Positions 1-7,327 of a stretch of DNA of 7,747 nt are shown here, one piece after another. How positions within the stretch are numbered: the stretch's first letter is position 1; the number at the start of each line of letters is the position of its first letter. Source of the stretch: Akkermansiaceae bacterium (lineage in GTDB: Bacteria > Verrucomicrobiota > Verrucomicrobiia > Verrucomicrobiales > Akkermansiaceae); the NCBI GenBank assembly GCA_023301545.1, contig JALZUI010000111.1, forward strand, positions 1 through 7,747, in the 5' to 3' direction. The notes beneath the pieces were generated by a model that was not told the DNA's origin, did no database searches, and saw only the letters and a program-made list of their open reading frames with translations. The translations under genes were made by a program, and so were the position numbers.

Positions 1-3000
1 AATGAGGGCGGAATGATCGATCAAGCTCTTCGGGATTATTGGAGGGCAGAGGTCTATCCACTTTCGGCGGAAGCGTTGCAGGACTTTTCGGCGGAGGTTA
101 GCTTTGATGGTGTAAAGGGCTTTGTCTCGGAAGCGCTCCGCTCCTCGGATGCAATTTTGTCTAAGGCTTATAATGTCGAGACCTCAGAGCTCCAAGCGCA
201 AGCGAAGGAAGAGTTAGCCAAGTTCAAGTCATTATTATCCACTCACCGAACGGCCCTCATTAAATTTGTCAGCGAGCGCGTAGGTATCGCTAAGCGTCTT
301 AAGGCTTATAAGGACGGAGGAGCGTTTTTCACGAATAGTATAACGGCCTTTTTAGATACTGAGGAAAGTGCTCATGATTTCCTTGATTGTGTTGGGTCAG
401 ATCACCTGTATAAATCATCAGCAACTCTCAAGTCCATTCCTGCTCCTATCGAATCGCATGAATTGGCACATGTATTCGAGGACATTAGCGAGTTTCAAAA
501 TAAGCCCCCAGTAGATTTAAAATCGAGCTACTACGGTAAAATTCTCCACTATGTGCGGGAGAGACTGGGCTTGATTAAGGAGGCGCGTAATGTGCACACT
601 TATTCTGATGTAACCAATAAACTGGCCGAGCTTTTGACCTCGGGTTCGACTTCGGCACAGGCTATGGTTTCTGCTGTTCGACAGGCATACAGCGCTGCTT
701 TGATTGATGAGTTCCAAGACACTTCTCCATCGCAGAGTACGGTTTTTCTCGCCTTGTTTAACCACATCGAAGGCTACTTCCATATTGTGGGAGACCCCAA
801 GCAATCGATTTACCGTTTCCGGGGAGCAGATGTTTACGCCTACATTCAGGCCAGTAAACTCGCTGATCACAGCGCCTTGTTAGACACGAACTATCGCTCT
901 ACACCGCCGATGATTCATGCGGTGAACGTCCTGTTTCAACAGGCCGATGATCCCTTTTTGGTTGATAAGGAAATCAGCTTCACTCCCTCGAAATGGCCAG
1001 GGGAAGCAGAAATCAAAGCCCCCAAGGTTGCGGCGCTGCACTTTAATTACCTCGATAAAGACTTTAGAAATAAGGGCAACTTTGAGGAGGCTATCGGCGC
1101 AGATATCTGTACGCAGATTTTGGCGCTCATTGATCAGCCGTGGTCTGAGATCGATGCCACAGATGAAGAGCGTAAGCTGGCGGTAAACCCGTCTGATATT
1201 GCAATTTTGGTAGGCAGTGGGCGGGAAGGGCAAGCGATATTCAACCACCTAGCGAACTATAATGTCCCCGCGGTTATCCAAACGAAAACCTCTCTCATGG
1301 AGACCGAAGAGGCCGCAGCGCTATTGTCAATTTTGACGGCGGCGCTAACCCCTAATAAACCGAGTCTTCTGAAAAGGGCGTTGTTGACAAAAACTCTAGG
1401 AAGAGGGCGGATTTTGAACGACCAAAAGGCGCTCAGCGAAGCTTCTGAATACTTTACCGAACTTCATGAGCTCTGGGAAAGTCGAGGACTGATGCCGATG
1501 ATTTCGCGCTTCTTCAGCCTGTTTAAGATCCATGAAAACTTAGGGTTTGTAGGAGGTGTACGAAGCATCACAAACCTGACTCATTTAGCCGAATTGCTGG
1601 ATCAAAAATCGCGAGATGAACATTGCAGCCCTGGCGATATTACGCGCTGGCTAGAAATGGCGATTGACGGAACGATTATCGATACTGAGGCGGAGGTTCT
1701 AGAGCTTCGACTGGATAGTGATCGCCCCGCTGTGAAAATCCGTACCCAGCATTCGAGTAAAGGCTTAGAGTTTCCTATTACCTTTGTGACCCCATCTTGT
1801 CGCCGAAGTTTTGGCAACATACCGCCAGAGCTTACTAGCCACGGAGAAGATGGTCAGATCTATATTGCCGCTCAGGGGGAGGCGGTTTCCTCGGCTCGAA
1901 TCAAGGAGGCCTGTGCGGACCGTGCTCGTCTCGCCTATGTCGCACTTACCCGCTCAAAGTATCGTTGCCACTTTTACTACGTCCCAGAGAAAGATAAACC
2001 AGCTGAGCACGCCGTGTTTCAGATGCTAGGGGAGGCGACGCTGGAAGACCTACAAGCGTTGGCGGAGAAGTCTGAGGGCTGCATGCAACTTAATCACGTC
2101 ACGGAGACGGTTTGGCCAGAGGCACGCTCCTTCCATGATGTTCAGGAAGAGGAACAGCGTTTATCCAGCCGATCCTTAGACGAGGTCGAGGTGTGTTCTA
2201 AGCTGCGCACTACGTCCTTTAGTGGGCTGACCTATCATAACCACTCGGAGGATTCCTATCGTGACCAAGACGGGTTTATTAGCACGACTCCAATCGCAGA
2301 GGAAACGGGTTTTTGGAAACAGTTGCAAGCAGGCGCGGGTCTGGGCTCGGCGTTCCATGAAATCTTAGAGGAGGTCGATTTCCAAGACTTGGCAGGAGCG
2401 GAGGACGTGATTGAGAGTAAGCTCCAAAAATTCACTCCATATAAGCGAGGGTATAACCGCCGTGAATTACCAAAGCTGATCTCTCAAATTTCAGGCTATT
2501 TGCAGGATCTCCTTTCAACTCCATTAGCGGAAAACTTTTGCAGCCTAGATCAGGTCGCGGCAGGAAAGCGGATGATTGAGCCTCAGTTTGTCCTTAGCGA
2601 GAGTCGTTACTCTCTCGGGCAATTGTCCGAGGTTCTCATGTCGGCGCCTCCACTGGGATTACCTGCGGGGTATATCAATAGCCTTCGGGAGTTGGAGGCT
2701 TCTGCTTTTGAGGGGATGTTGACGGGCTTTATCGATTTGATTTTTGAACATGATGGGAAATTCCACATTCTCGATTGGAAGACGAATAAGCTCAATAATT
2801 ACTCTCATTTCGCTCTCTGCGATGCGATGGCGGATCATCATTATTACCTACAATATCACTTATACGGGCTCGCCCTTGACCGCTTTTTACAGTCCCGTTT
2901 AGGGGCCAGCTACGATCCAGAAAAGCACTTGGGGAACGTGTATTATGTCTTCCTCCGTGGTATCACTCCGGGTGAGCCTGGAAGCGGGGTCTTTACGGAT

Positions 3001-3054
3001 CAGATTTCGGCTACTCGTCTCGCTCAACTTCGAACCACTTACTCTGCATCATGA
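1..3054 (+). CDS. recB: RecB subunit of exonuclease V (RecBCD helicase-nuclease), 5' end outside the window
   Basis: RecB is the 3'-5' helicase and sole nuclease of RecBCD, which unwinds and trims DNA double-strand breaks and loads RecA. The reading frame is open to base 1, so the ATG at 13 is an internal methionine. E. coli RecB has about 1180 residues; 1017 are visible here, so about 150-170 N-terminal residues, including Walker A, are missing. Counting from that ATG, UvrD-type motifs follow in order: II (DEFQD, 232-236), III (GDPKQSIYRFRGAD, from 260), IV (LDTNYRS, 290-296), V (TQHSSKGLEF, near 578-587) and VI (LAYVALTRSK, 640-649). The C-terminal nuclease domain is complete: H782, D908 in GFIDLIF, D921 and K923 in LDWKTNK, and Q947/Y951 in the QxxxY motif. 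These match the E. coli catalytic H956, D1067, D1080 and K1082. The stop overlaps the recD start, so the two are one operon. DWKTN and QYHLY favour RecB over AddA. Confidence 0.95.
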   Translation, partial: NEGGMIDQALRDYWRAEVYPLSAEALQDFSAEVSFDGVKGFVSEALRSSDAILSKAYNVETSELQAQAKEELAKFKSLLSTHRTALIKFVSERVGIAKRLKAYKDGGAFFTNSITAFLDTEESAHDFLDCVGSDHLYKSSATLKSIPAPIESHELAHVFEDISEFQNKPPVDLKSSYYGKILHYVRERLGLIKEARNVHTYSDVTNKLAELLTSGSTSAQAMVSAVRQAYSAALIDEFQDTSPSQSTVFLALFNHIEGYFHIVGDPKQSIYRFRGADVYAYIQASKLADHSALLDTNYRSTPPMIHAVNVLFQQADDPFLVDKEISFTPSKWPGEAEIKAPKVAALHFNYLDKDFRNKGNFEEAIGADICTQILALIDQPWSEIDATDEERKLAVNPSDIAILVGSGREGQAIFNHLANYNVPAVIQTKTSLMETEEAAALLSILTAALTPNKPSLLKRALLTKTLGRGRILNDQKALSEASEYFTELHELWESRGLMPMISRFFSLFKIHENLGFVGGVRSITNLTHLAELLDQKSRDEHCSPGDITRWLEMAIDGTIIDTEAEVLELRLDSDRPAVKIRTQHSSKGLEFPITFVTPSCRRSFGNIPPELTSHGEDGQIYIAAQGEAVSSARIKEACADRARLAYVALTRSKYRCHFYYVPEKDKPAEHAVFQMLGEATLEDLQALAEKSEGCMQLNHVTETVWPEARSFHDVQEEEQRLSSRSLDEVEVCSKLRTTSFSGLTYHNHSEDSYRDQDGFISTTPIAEETGFWKQLQAGAGLGSAFHEILEEVDFQDLAGAEDVIESKLQKFTPYKRGYNRRELPKLISQISGYLQDLLSTPLAENFCSLDQVAAGKRMIEPQFVLSESRYSLGQLSEVLMSAPPLGLPAGYINSLRELEASAFEGMLTGFIDLIFEHDGKFHILDWKTNKLNNYSHFALCDAMADHHYYLQYHLYGLALDRFLQSRLGASYDPEKHLGNVYYVFLRGITPGEPGSGVFTDQISATRLAQLRTTYSAS

Positions 3055-4703
3055 TTGCTCCTCATTTGATTTCTTTTTTTGCAAAACACCATGCCTCCGC
3101 TGGAGAGCATTTCGCGACTCTGGTCACCGAACTCTGTGAGGCTCTCGATTCGGGGTCTTCCTGTCTTCCCTTAGAGCACTCCAGCCTAGAACTATTGACC
3201 AGCCAGACTGCGCTCGCAACTGACCAAGAGGGCAGTGTCGTCGGTTCACCAGGACAAGATCATCCACTGATTCTCACCCCGCAGAATAAGCTCTATCTCA
3301 ATCGGTATTATGCTTATGAACGAGAAATCGCAGAAAACGTAAAAGGCAGGCTAGGGGAGGAACCTATTCTGTCGAGCACCTTAGAAAGCGACCTTGCCGA
3401 ATTGTTCGGAACCTTAAAGGGGAACGATCAAGCCGAAGCCGCACGGAAGGCCTTTGCGAAAAGCTTTTCGATCATTTCAGGTGGCCCCGGAACGGGCAAG
3501 ACAACCACAGTTGTGAAAATCCTCCGCCTCTTGCACAGTGCAGGGCAATTTGCTCACCCCTCAGAAGTTCTCCTTCTCGCACCCACCGGTAAAGCCGCCG
3601 ACCGTCTGCGCCAATCAGTGGTGGGGAGCTTAACGCGTGAGGGAATCGATCCTAGTAGTTTCCCTACCGAGACCTCTACTATTCATCGGGCTTTGGGCTA
3701 TATTCCTCAATCCGTCAACTTCCGCCATAATGCGCAAAACCCATTGCGAGCTAAGCTCTTGGTGGTGGATGAGTCCTCGATGGTTGATCTCTCCTTGATG
3801 GCTAAACTCTTTCGCGCAACGGCATCAGAAACCAAAATCATCCTACTCGGAGACCAACACCAATTAACTTCGGTAGAGGTTGGCTCTGTTCTTTCGGATT
3901 TGATTGATAATGAAGCGGGAGGACAAATCAACGAGGCGATTACCATTCTACGTAAGAGTTACCGTAATAAGGGCGATATTTACCAATGCTGTGAAGCGAT
4001 CCGAGAAGGGGACTCTGGCACGGCATTGGCGACCGTGAACCGCGAAGACGCAGAGAGCGAAGGCCGCGTTACTCGTGGGGATTTACCCTCTCAGCTTAGA
4101 GCTCCGCTCACTCCTTTTGTCACTGAACATTGGCTCCCGATTTTAACCGATCAGACGCTTTCACATAAAGCACGCTTAGATCTGGTCGATCAGTTTCGTA
4201 TTCTAACCCCCACACACAAGGGGAGCTACGGTATCGAATCCATAAATCACACCGTCGAAGGTATTCTACGCAAAGCTGGAATCGATACGGGCGAGCAATG
4301 GTACGAAGGACGCTCGGTCATTATTCAGCAGAACGACCACACCCTAGGCCTTTATAATGGCGACACGGGGCTTTGTGTACGGGATGAGGAGGGCGAGTTA
4401 AAAGTGGCCTTTCTTTCTGAATTAGAGGAAAGCGGTACCGTCTTGCACTCGCCAACAATTCTTCCTGCCGTTAATACGGCCTGGGCTCTAACGATTCACC
4501 GAACTCAAGGCAGCGAATATGACAAGCTCCTGCTCATTCTTCCAGAACTCAGCACCGACAATCCTCTCGTTACCCGCGAGCTACTTTACACGGGATTAAG
4601 CCGAGCGAAGACCATGGCGACGATTTGGGCCTCTGAGAGCACTTTGACCGCTACTATTGAGAACCAGGCGACGAGAGCTTCTGGGCTCAAGGACTTGCTT
4701 TGA
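3051..4703 (+). CDS. recD: RecD subunit of exonuclease V, 5'-3' helicase
   Basis: RecD is the fast 5'-3' superfamily 1B helicase of RecBCD, running on the strand opposite to RecB. The product has 550 residues against 608 in E. coli RecD and looks complete. Visible motifs are Walker A GGPGTGKT (144-151, K150), Ia APTGKAADRL (177-186), Walker B VVDESSM (D240, E241), III GDQHQLTSVEVGSV (from 267), V TIHRTQGSEYD (481-491) and VI LYTGLSRAK (512-520, arginine finger R518). The first ~140 residues are divergent, as expected for the RecD domain that contacts the partner subunits. The ATG shares ATGA with the recB stop and has no purine-rich ribosome site ahead of it (the preceding bases are pyrimidine-rich), so translation probably depends on coupling to recB. 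A RecD2-type stand-alone helicase is unlikely given the adjacent recB and the absence of the long N-terminal HhH region. Confidence 0.95.
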   Translation: MIAPHLISFFAKHHASAGEHFATLVTELCEALDSGSSCLPLEHSSLELLTSQTALATDQEGSVVGSPGQDHPLILTPQNKLYLNRYYAYEREIAENVKGRLGEEPILSSTLESDLAELFGTLKGNDQAEAARKAFAKSFSIISGGPGTGKTTTVVKILRLLHSAGQFAHPSEVLLLAPTGKAADRLRQSVVGSLTREGIDPSSFPTETSTIHRALGYIPQSVNFRHNAQNPLRAKLLVVDESSMVDLSLMAKLFRATASETKIILLGDQHQLTSVEVGSVLSDLIDNEAGGQINEAITILRKSYRNKGDIYQCCEAIREGDSGTALATVNREDAESEGRVTRGDLPSQLRAPLTPFVTEHWLPILTDQTLSHKARLDLVDQFRILTPTHKGSYGIESINHTVEGILRKAGIDTGEQWYEGRSVIIQQNDHTLGLYNGDTGLCVRDEEGELKVAFLSELEESGTVLHSPTILPAVNTAWALTIHRTQGSEYDKLLLILPELSTDNPLVTRELLYTGLSRAKTMATIWASESTLTATIENQATRASGLKDLL

Positions 4704-4725
4704 GGGGGCTTAGAGAGGGAGCGCG

Positions 4726-5352
4726 TTAGGCTTTCACAAAGACCGAGATGTGCCGATCGACAGACTTTTCTACTTCGGGTGAATCTTTCACCCGGCGCGC
4801 TTGTGGATTGAAGCGGTGAGCCACCTCTACCGCTCCTAGGTTTTCTAGAACTTGGCGGGCCATTTCGTGCTCTTCGTCAAAGTAGGAGGTGATCACCATC
4901 ACTCCGTCATCACGGAGCTTGAGCAACGCTTGGTCGTAGAGCTTGACCCACGCTTGATGATCGAACCAATAATTTTGGTGGCGAATGAAGACAAGATCAG
5001 GATCTGCCAGTTCTTGGAATTGCTCCAGCTGATCACCGCGCCCAACTCGAAAGTCGCACGTAATCCCGTGCTCATCGTTTTCAAGCACGGGTTTCCATAG
5101 ATTAGAAGCCCCGTGGATTTCTGTGCGTCTTAGGTCTAGCCCCTGGATGTGGCCTTGCTTCGTTTTTTCGCCCAGAATCTGAGCCAAGATACCCGTTTCA
5201 TCAGCCCGTCCACAGGCCAGGTTTAAGGCGCTGATTTCAGAACGCTTTTCGAGCTTTCCCTTGAGCAACTGGCGCAGGTCTTTCTCCAATGCATAGAGAT
5301 CTTGCGCCCGTTCTGAATTCTGATGAATGGTGTGACGTAACGCTAGATCCAT
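4726..5352 (-). CDS. putative class I SAM-dependent methyltransferase
   Basis: The protein has 208 residues and no signal peptide or membrane segment, so it is probably cytosolic. The first ~40 residues are charged and helical. A Rossmann-type methyltransferase pattern follows: a motif I-like ALNLACGRADE (42-52) after a short strand, a candidate SAM-ribose-binding acid D73 in IQGLDLR, a motif II-like DPDLVFIRH (117-125), and a post-motif strand LRDDGVMVITSYF (146-158). The glycine loop is reduced (ACGRA in place of GxGxG), so the SAM assignment rests on overall layout and is moderate. The substrate cannot be read from the sequence. The gene converges on recD with 22 bp between stops and lies downstream of the glutamine synthetase terminator, so it is probably transcribed alone. 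The ATG at 5352 has no Shine-Dalgarno sequence; the preceding bases are CTTCCCTC. It could also be a degenerate methyltransferase-like protein without activity. Confidence 0.7.
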   Translation of the reverse strand: MDLALRHTIHQNSERAQDLYALEKDLRQLLKGKLEKRSEISALNLACGRADETGILAQILGEKTKQGHIQGLDLRRTEIHGASNLWKPVLENDEHGITCDFRVGRGDQLEQFQELADPDLVFIRHQNYWFDHQAWVKLYDQALLKLRDDGVMVITSYFDEEHEMARQVLENLGAVEVAHRFNPQARRVKDSPEVEKSVDRHISVFVKA

Positions 5353-5360
5353 GAGGGAAG

Positions 5361-5391
5361 ATTATCTACTATCGATTCCAGCTCAAGGCAA
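5361..5391 (-). promoter_or_regulatory. weak candidate sigma-70 promoter for the methyltransferase gene
   Basis: On the minus strand, GATAAT (5361-5366) resembles a -10 box and TTGCCT (5386-5391) a -35 box, 19 bp apart. An alternative -10, TAGATA (5363-5368), gives 17 bp spacing but a poorer match. GATAAT ends only 8 bases before the ATG at 5352, so transcription would start at or within a few bases of the start codon, giving a leaderless or nearly leaderless mRNA. That would fit the missing ribosome-binding site. Support is motif similarity only, and the spacing is suboptimal. Confidence 0.25.
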
Positions 5392-5406
5392 TTTCGCTCC
5401 TGGAAT
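5375..5406. repeat. 7-bp inverted repeat, possible operator
   Basis: ATTCCAG (5375-5381) and CTGGAAT (5400-5406) are perfect inverted copies separated by 18 bp. They bracket the candidate -35 box of the methyltransferase gene and lie between the glutamine synthetase terminator and the methyltransferase start. A dimeric repressor or activator site is possible. A 7-bp match in a short interval can also arise by chance. Confidence 0.35.
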
Positions 5407-5414
5407 ATAGGCAC

Positions 5415-5447
5415 AAAAAAAAGCCCTCGCTCGGAAGCGGGGCTTTT
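5415..5447 (-). terminator. rho-independent terminator of the glutamine synthetase gene
   Basis: In the minus-strand transcript a GC-rich hairpin is followed by eight U residues (from 5422-5415). The stem pairs AAAAGCCCC-GCT with AGC-G-GGGCTTTT, about 12 pairs with one bulged base at 5427 and a four-base loop at 5432-5435. It starts about 20 bases after the glutamine synthetase stop codon and 60 bases before the methyltransferase start, so it should prevent readthrough into that gene. On the plus strand the stem is followed by only four T residues, so it is mainly a minus-strand terminator. Confidence 0.9.
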
Positions 5448-5467
5448 CTCGTAAGACGGGGTAGGGA

Positions 5468-6478
5468 TTAACCTTCCACCTCTTGGATCGTCTGAAGGAT
5501 ACGTGCTGAGATAGCGTATGGGTTTCCTTCGGAGTTTGGACGACGGTCTTCGATGTATCCCTTCCAGCCATTGTCGGCGAAGTTAAGAGGGAGACGAACA
5601 GAAGCACCACGGTCAGCGATTCCCCATGAGAACTTGTCGATAGACTGAGTTTCGTGAAGACCGGTGAGACGAAGGTGGTTGTCAGGACCGTAAGCAGCGA
5701 TGTGCTCAGCACAATTTCTTTCGAACGCAGCCATAAGCTTGTCGAAGTACTCTTTACCACCAGTTTCACGCATGTACTCGGTAGAGAAGTTAGCGTGCAT
5801 TCCTGATCCATTCCAGTCGCCTTTTAGAGGCTTACAGTGCCACTCGATGTCGAGTTCGTACTTCTCTGAGATACGGAGGAGGAGGAAGCGAGCCATCCAG
5901 ATATCGTCGGCTGCTTTCTTAGAACCTTTTCCAAAGACCTGGAATTCCCATTGGCCTTTAGCTACTTCTGCATTGATCCCTTCGTGGTTAATACCAGCGT
6001 AGAGACATGCGTAGAGGTGCTCTTCTACTAGAGTACGAGCGATTGAACCTACGTTCTTGAAGCCAACACCACAGTAGTATTCACCTTGTGGCTCTGGGAA
6101 TCCGTCTTTAGGGAATCCGTATGGAGCTCCGTCTTCCATGAGGAAGTACTCTTGCTCGTATCCGAACCATGTTTTTGGATCGTCAGGGATTGTAGCACGT
6201 ACGTTAGAAATGTGTGGTGTACCATCAGCATTCATTACTTCACAGAGTACGAGAGCACCGTATTCGTTTTCGATGTCAGCGTAAACTGCAACAGGCTTTA
6301 ATACACAGTCAGAGCTTCCGCCTTCAGCTTGTAGCGTAGATGATCCGTCGAAGCCCCATGATGGAAGGTCTTCTACTGTTGGGAATGCATCAAAGTCCTT
6401 GATTTGGCACTTTGTACGAAGGTTTTGAACTGGCGCGTAGCCGTCAAGCCAGATGTAGTCTAATTTGTATTTAGCCAT
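5468..6478 (-). CDS. glnII: type II (eukaryotic-like) glutamine synthetase
   Basis: The enzyme makes glutamine from glutamate, ammonia and ATP in the cytoplasm, the entry point of ammonium assimilation. At 336 residues it has the length of the GSII family (about 330-345), against about 470 for bacterial GSI. The N-terminus MAKYKLDYIWLDGY is the family's usual start, so the ATG at 6478 is preferred to the in-frame GTG at 6523. Conserved elements are WGFDGSS (41-47), GYEQEYFL (106-113, metal ligands E108/E110), NHEGINAEVAKGQWEFQ (164-180), GDWNGSGMHANFST (220-233), DNHLRLTG (266-273), ADRGASVRLP (288-297) and GYIEDRRPNSEGNPY (307-321). All the expected active-site blocks are present. GSII lacks the adenylylation loop of GSI, so control is likely transcriptional; a sigma-54-like promoter lies upstream. 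Arginine is often CGT and Phe/Tyr/Asp codons often end in C, consistent with high expression. Confidence 0.97.
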   Translation of the reverse strand: MAKYKLDYIWLDGYAPVQNLRTKCQIKDFDAFPTVEDLPSWGFDGSSTLQAEGGSSDCVLKPVAVYADIENEYGALVLCEVMNADGTPHISNVRATIPDDPKTWFGYEQEYFLMEDGAPYGFPKDGFPEPQGEYYCGVGFKNVGSIARTLVEEHLYACLYAGINHEGINAEVAKGQWEFQVFGKGSKKAADDIWMARFLLLRISEKYELDIEWHCKPLKGDWNGSGMHANFSTEYMRETGGKEYFDKLMAAFERNCAEHIAAYGPDNHLRLTGLHETQSIDKFSWGIADRGASVRLPLNFADNGWKGYIEDRRPNSEGNPYAISARILQTIQEVEG

Positions 6479-6502
6479 GATAGAATATAAATAAGTTTGG
6501 TT

Positions 6503-6508
6503 CCCTCC
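6503..6508 (-). promoter_or_regulatory. displaced Shine-Dalgarno-like GGAGGG in the glutamine synthetase leader
   Basis: The only purine-rich anti-16S-like sequence near the glutamine synthetase start is GGAGGG, which ends 24 bases before the ATG at 6478. The usual spacing is 5-10 bases. The bases between are A/T-rich with no ribosome site. It may be non-functional, with initiation relying on the unstructured A/U-rich leader. Confidence 0.25.
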
Positions 6509-6545
6509 AATCATGCAAGGCACGATGCGAGGGCATAACTAATTG

Positions 6546-6561
6546 AGCAGAGGATATGCCA
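6546..6561 (-). promoter_or_regulatory. candidate sigma-54 (-24/-12) promoter for glutamine synthetase
   Basis: The minus strand reads TGGCATATCCTCTGCT, against the sigma-54 consensus TGGCACGN4TTGCW. The invariant GG (-24) and GC (-12) are exactly 12 bases apart, and TGGCA and TGCT match; three consensus positions differ. Transcription would start near 6536, giving a leader of about 58 bases before the ATG at 6478. Sigma-54 control is well known for nitrogen-assimilation genes. No clear NtrC-type enhancer (TGCAC-N7-GTGCA-like) was seen upstream. Confidence 0.45.
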
Positions 6562-6596
6562 AGCGTCCAGAAAAACTCGATTTAAATCATAAATTG

Positions 6597-6612
6597 TTGA
6601 AGCGGACTTGAA
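6597..6612. repeat. tandem TTGAA repeat at 11-bp spacing upstream of the sigma-54 candidate
   Basis: TTGAA occurs at 6597-6601 and 6608-6612, one helical turn apart, about 35-50 bp upstream of the candidate sigma-54 promoter as read on the minus strand. Direct half-sites one turn apart are typical of response-regulator binding. The units are only five bases, so chance is quite possible. Confidence 0.2.
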
Positions 6613-6628
6613 AGAGGGGAGTCTAGGC

Positions 6629-6673
6629 GGGGTTTAGCCCCCCAATACGATTATCACACCTCGCGCAAGCGAG
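6629..6673. other. two small hairpins in the gap after the HD-domain gene
   Basis: The 218-bp gap 6479-6696 holds no credible gene. Besides the promoter candidate it contains GGGG-TTTAG-CCCC (6629-6641) and a perfect CTCGC-GCAA-GCGAG stem-loop (6660-6673; a GNRA-type loop if read on the plus strand). Both follow the HD-gene stop at 6697 in the minus direction and could slow or end its transcript. Neither is followed by a T-run on either strand, so a standard rho-independent terminator is not supported. Confidence 0.35.
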
Positions 6674-6696
6674 CTCTGCCTTCTTGTCAGCTCTGG

Positions 6697-7203
6697 TTAA
6701 CGGTTTATAGGATGATCTGTCGCTTCGAGCTCACTATAGTCTCTGGATTCAGCAACTGATTTTGCAGATGCAGTGTTTAACATAAGAGGATCTGGCACAA
6801 CTCTAATACGAGTGAGATCTAATCTGTCCGCATCCCAACAAGCACTAACCGTAGCATCAGTGTGATGGGTTGTGTCAGTATGGTGAGTGCAGGAAAATAC
6901 AAGTAGTCTCAGCTGATCTTCTGTTATTTTTAGACGGCCTGCTGAGTGAAATTCGGTAGCCAAAGAGGCTCCTCTAGCGCCATGTTCGGGATCTTCATAA
7001 TCATTGATTCTCTGAGAATCATGAAAAAGAGCAAACAGGCTGATCACCTCTGGATCACCACCATCTCTAGAAGCGATGAATAGGCCGTTACGCTCAACTC
7101 GTTGCCAGTGTTGTAGGCCATGAACACTATATTCAATGAGATGCTTCCGCGCTAATACGTCTCGGACTAGGTCGTCGTCAGAAATAGGGTGCGCGAAGAT
7201 CAT
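6697..7203 (-). CDS. HD-domain metal-dependent phosphohydrolase, substrate unknown
   Basis: From the ATG at 7203 the product has 168 residues, with no signal peptide or membrane segment. It shows the arrangement of a small bacterial HD family: VHGLQHWQRVERNGLFIA (27-44; H28, H32), LFALFHDSQRIND (56-68; catalytic HD doublet H61-D62), DPEHGARGA (71-79; H74), CTHHTD (105-110) and CWDADRLDLTRI (122-133; D124, D126). These histidines and aspartates should bind a metal centre acting on phosphate esters or nucleotides. No assigned function is known to me for this subfamily. An in-frame TTG at 7242 would add 13 residues; the ATG is preferred because the added segment is poor in family features. Ahead of the ATG there is only GAAAAAA, a weak ribosome site. 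It lies downstream of a membrane-protein gene on the same strand, with a 124-bp gap. Confidence 0.82.
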   Translation of the reverse strand: MIFAHPISDDDLVRDVLARKHLIEYSVHGLQHWQRVERNGLFIASRDGGDPEVISLFALFHDSQRINDYEDPEHGARGASLATEFHSAGRLKITEDQLRLLVFSCTHHTDTTHHTDATVSACWDADRLDLTRIRVVPDPLMLNTASAKSVAESRDYSELEATDHPINR

Positions 7204-7327
7204 GATTTTTTCTAAGTTAGAGCTCTGCAAAACCAGCTGCAATGATTTTCACGGTTTGATAATTTCATAGCATAGCTACCGCGTATGAAGAGAGCTGACT
7301 TCGCTACTGGGTTAATGCTTATAGGAG

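Noticed and set aside
517..1248. Antisense open frames of about 120 codons inside recB
   Set aside because: They lie opposite a strongly conserved coding region, overlap the helicase motifs, and show no family features or ribosome sites.
5383..5811. 142-codon minus-strand frame over the end of the glutamine synthetase gene
   Set aside because: It is a low-complexity Ser/Thr/Leu-rich frame-shift of glutamine synthetase codons and runs through the terminator hairpin.
6479..6523. N-terminal extension of glutamine synthetase from an in-frame GTG
   Set aside because: The family starts at MAKYKLDYIWLDGY, and the extension (MPCMIGGNQ...) overlaps the likely untranslated leader and has no ribosome site.
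6586..6613. Sigma-70 promoter TTTCAA-16-TATGAT upstream of glutamine synthetase
   Set aside because: The -10 is good, but the -35 matches only about half of the consensus and the spacing is short. The sigma-54 candidate fits better, although a second promoter cannot be excluded.
6686..7299. GTCAGCTCT (6686-6694) and its inverted copy AGAGCTGAC (7291-7299) flanking the HD gene, as an integron attC site or insertion-element ends
   Set aside because: The match is only nine bases with no target duplication. The flanks lack GTTRRRY/RYYYAAC core pairs and the attC hairpin layout, so chance is the simpler explanation.
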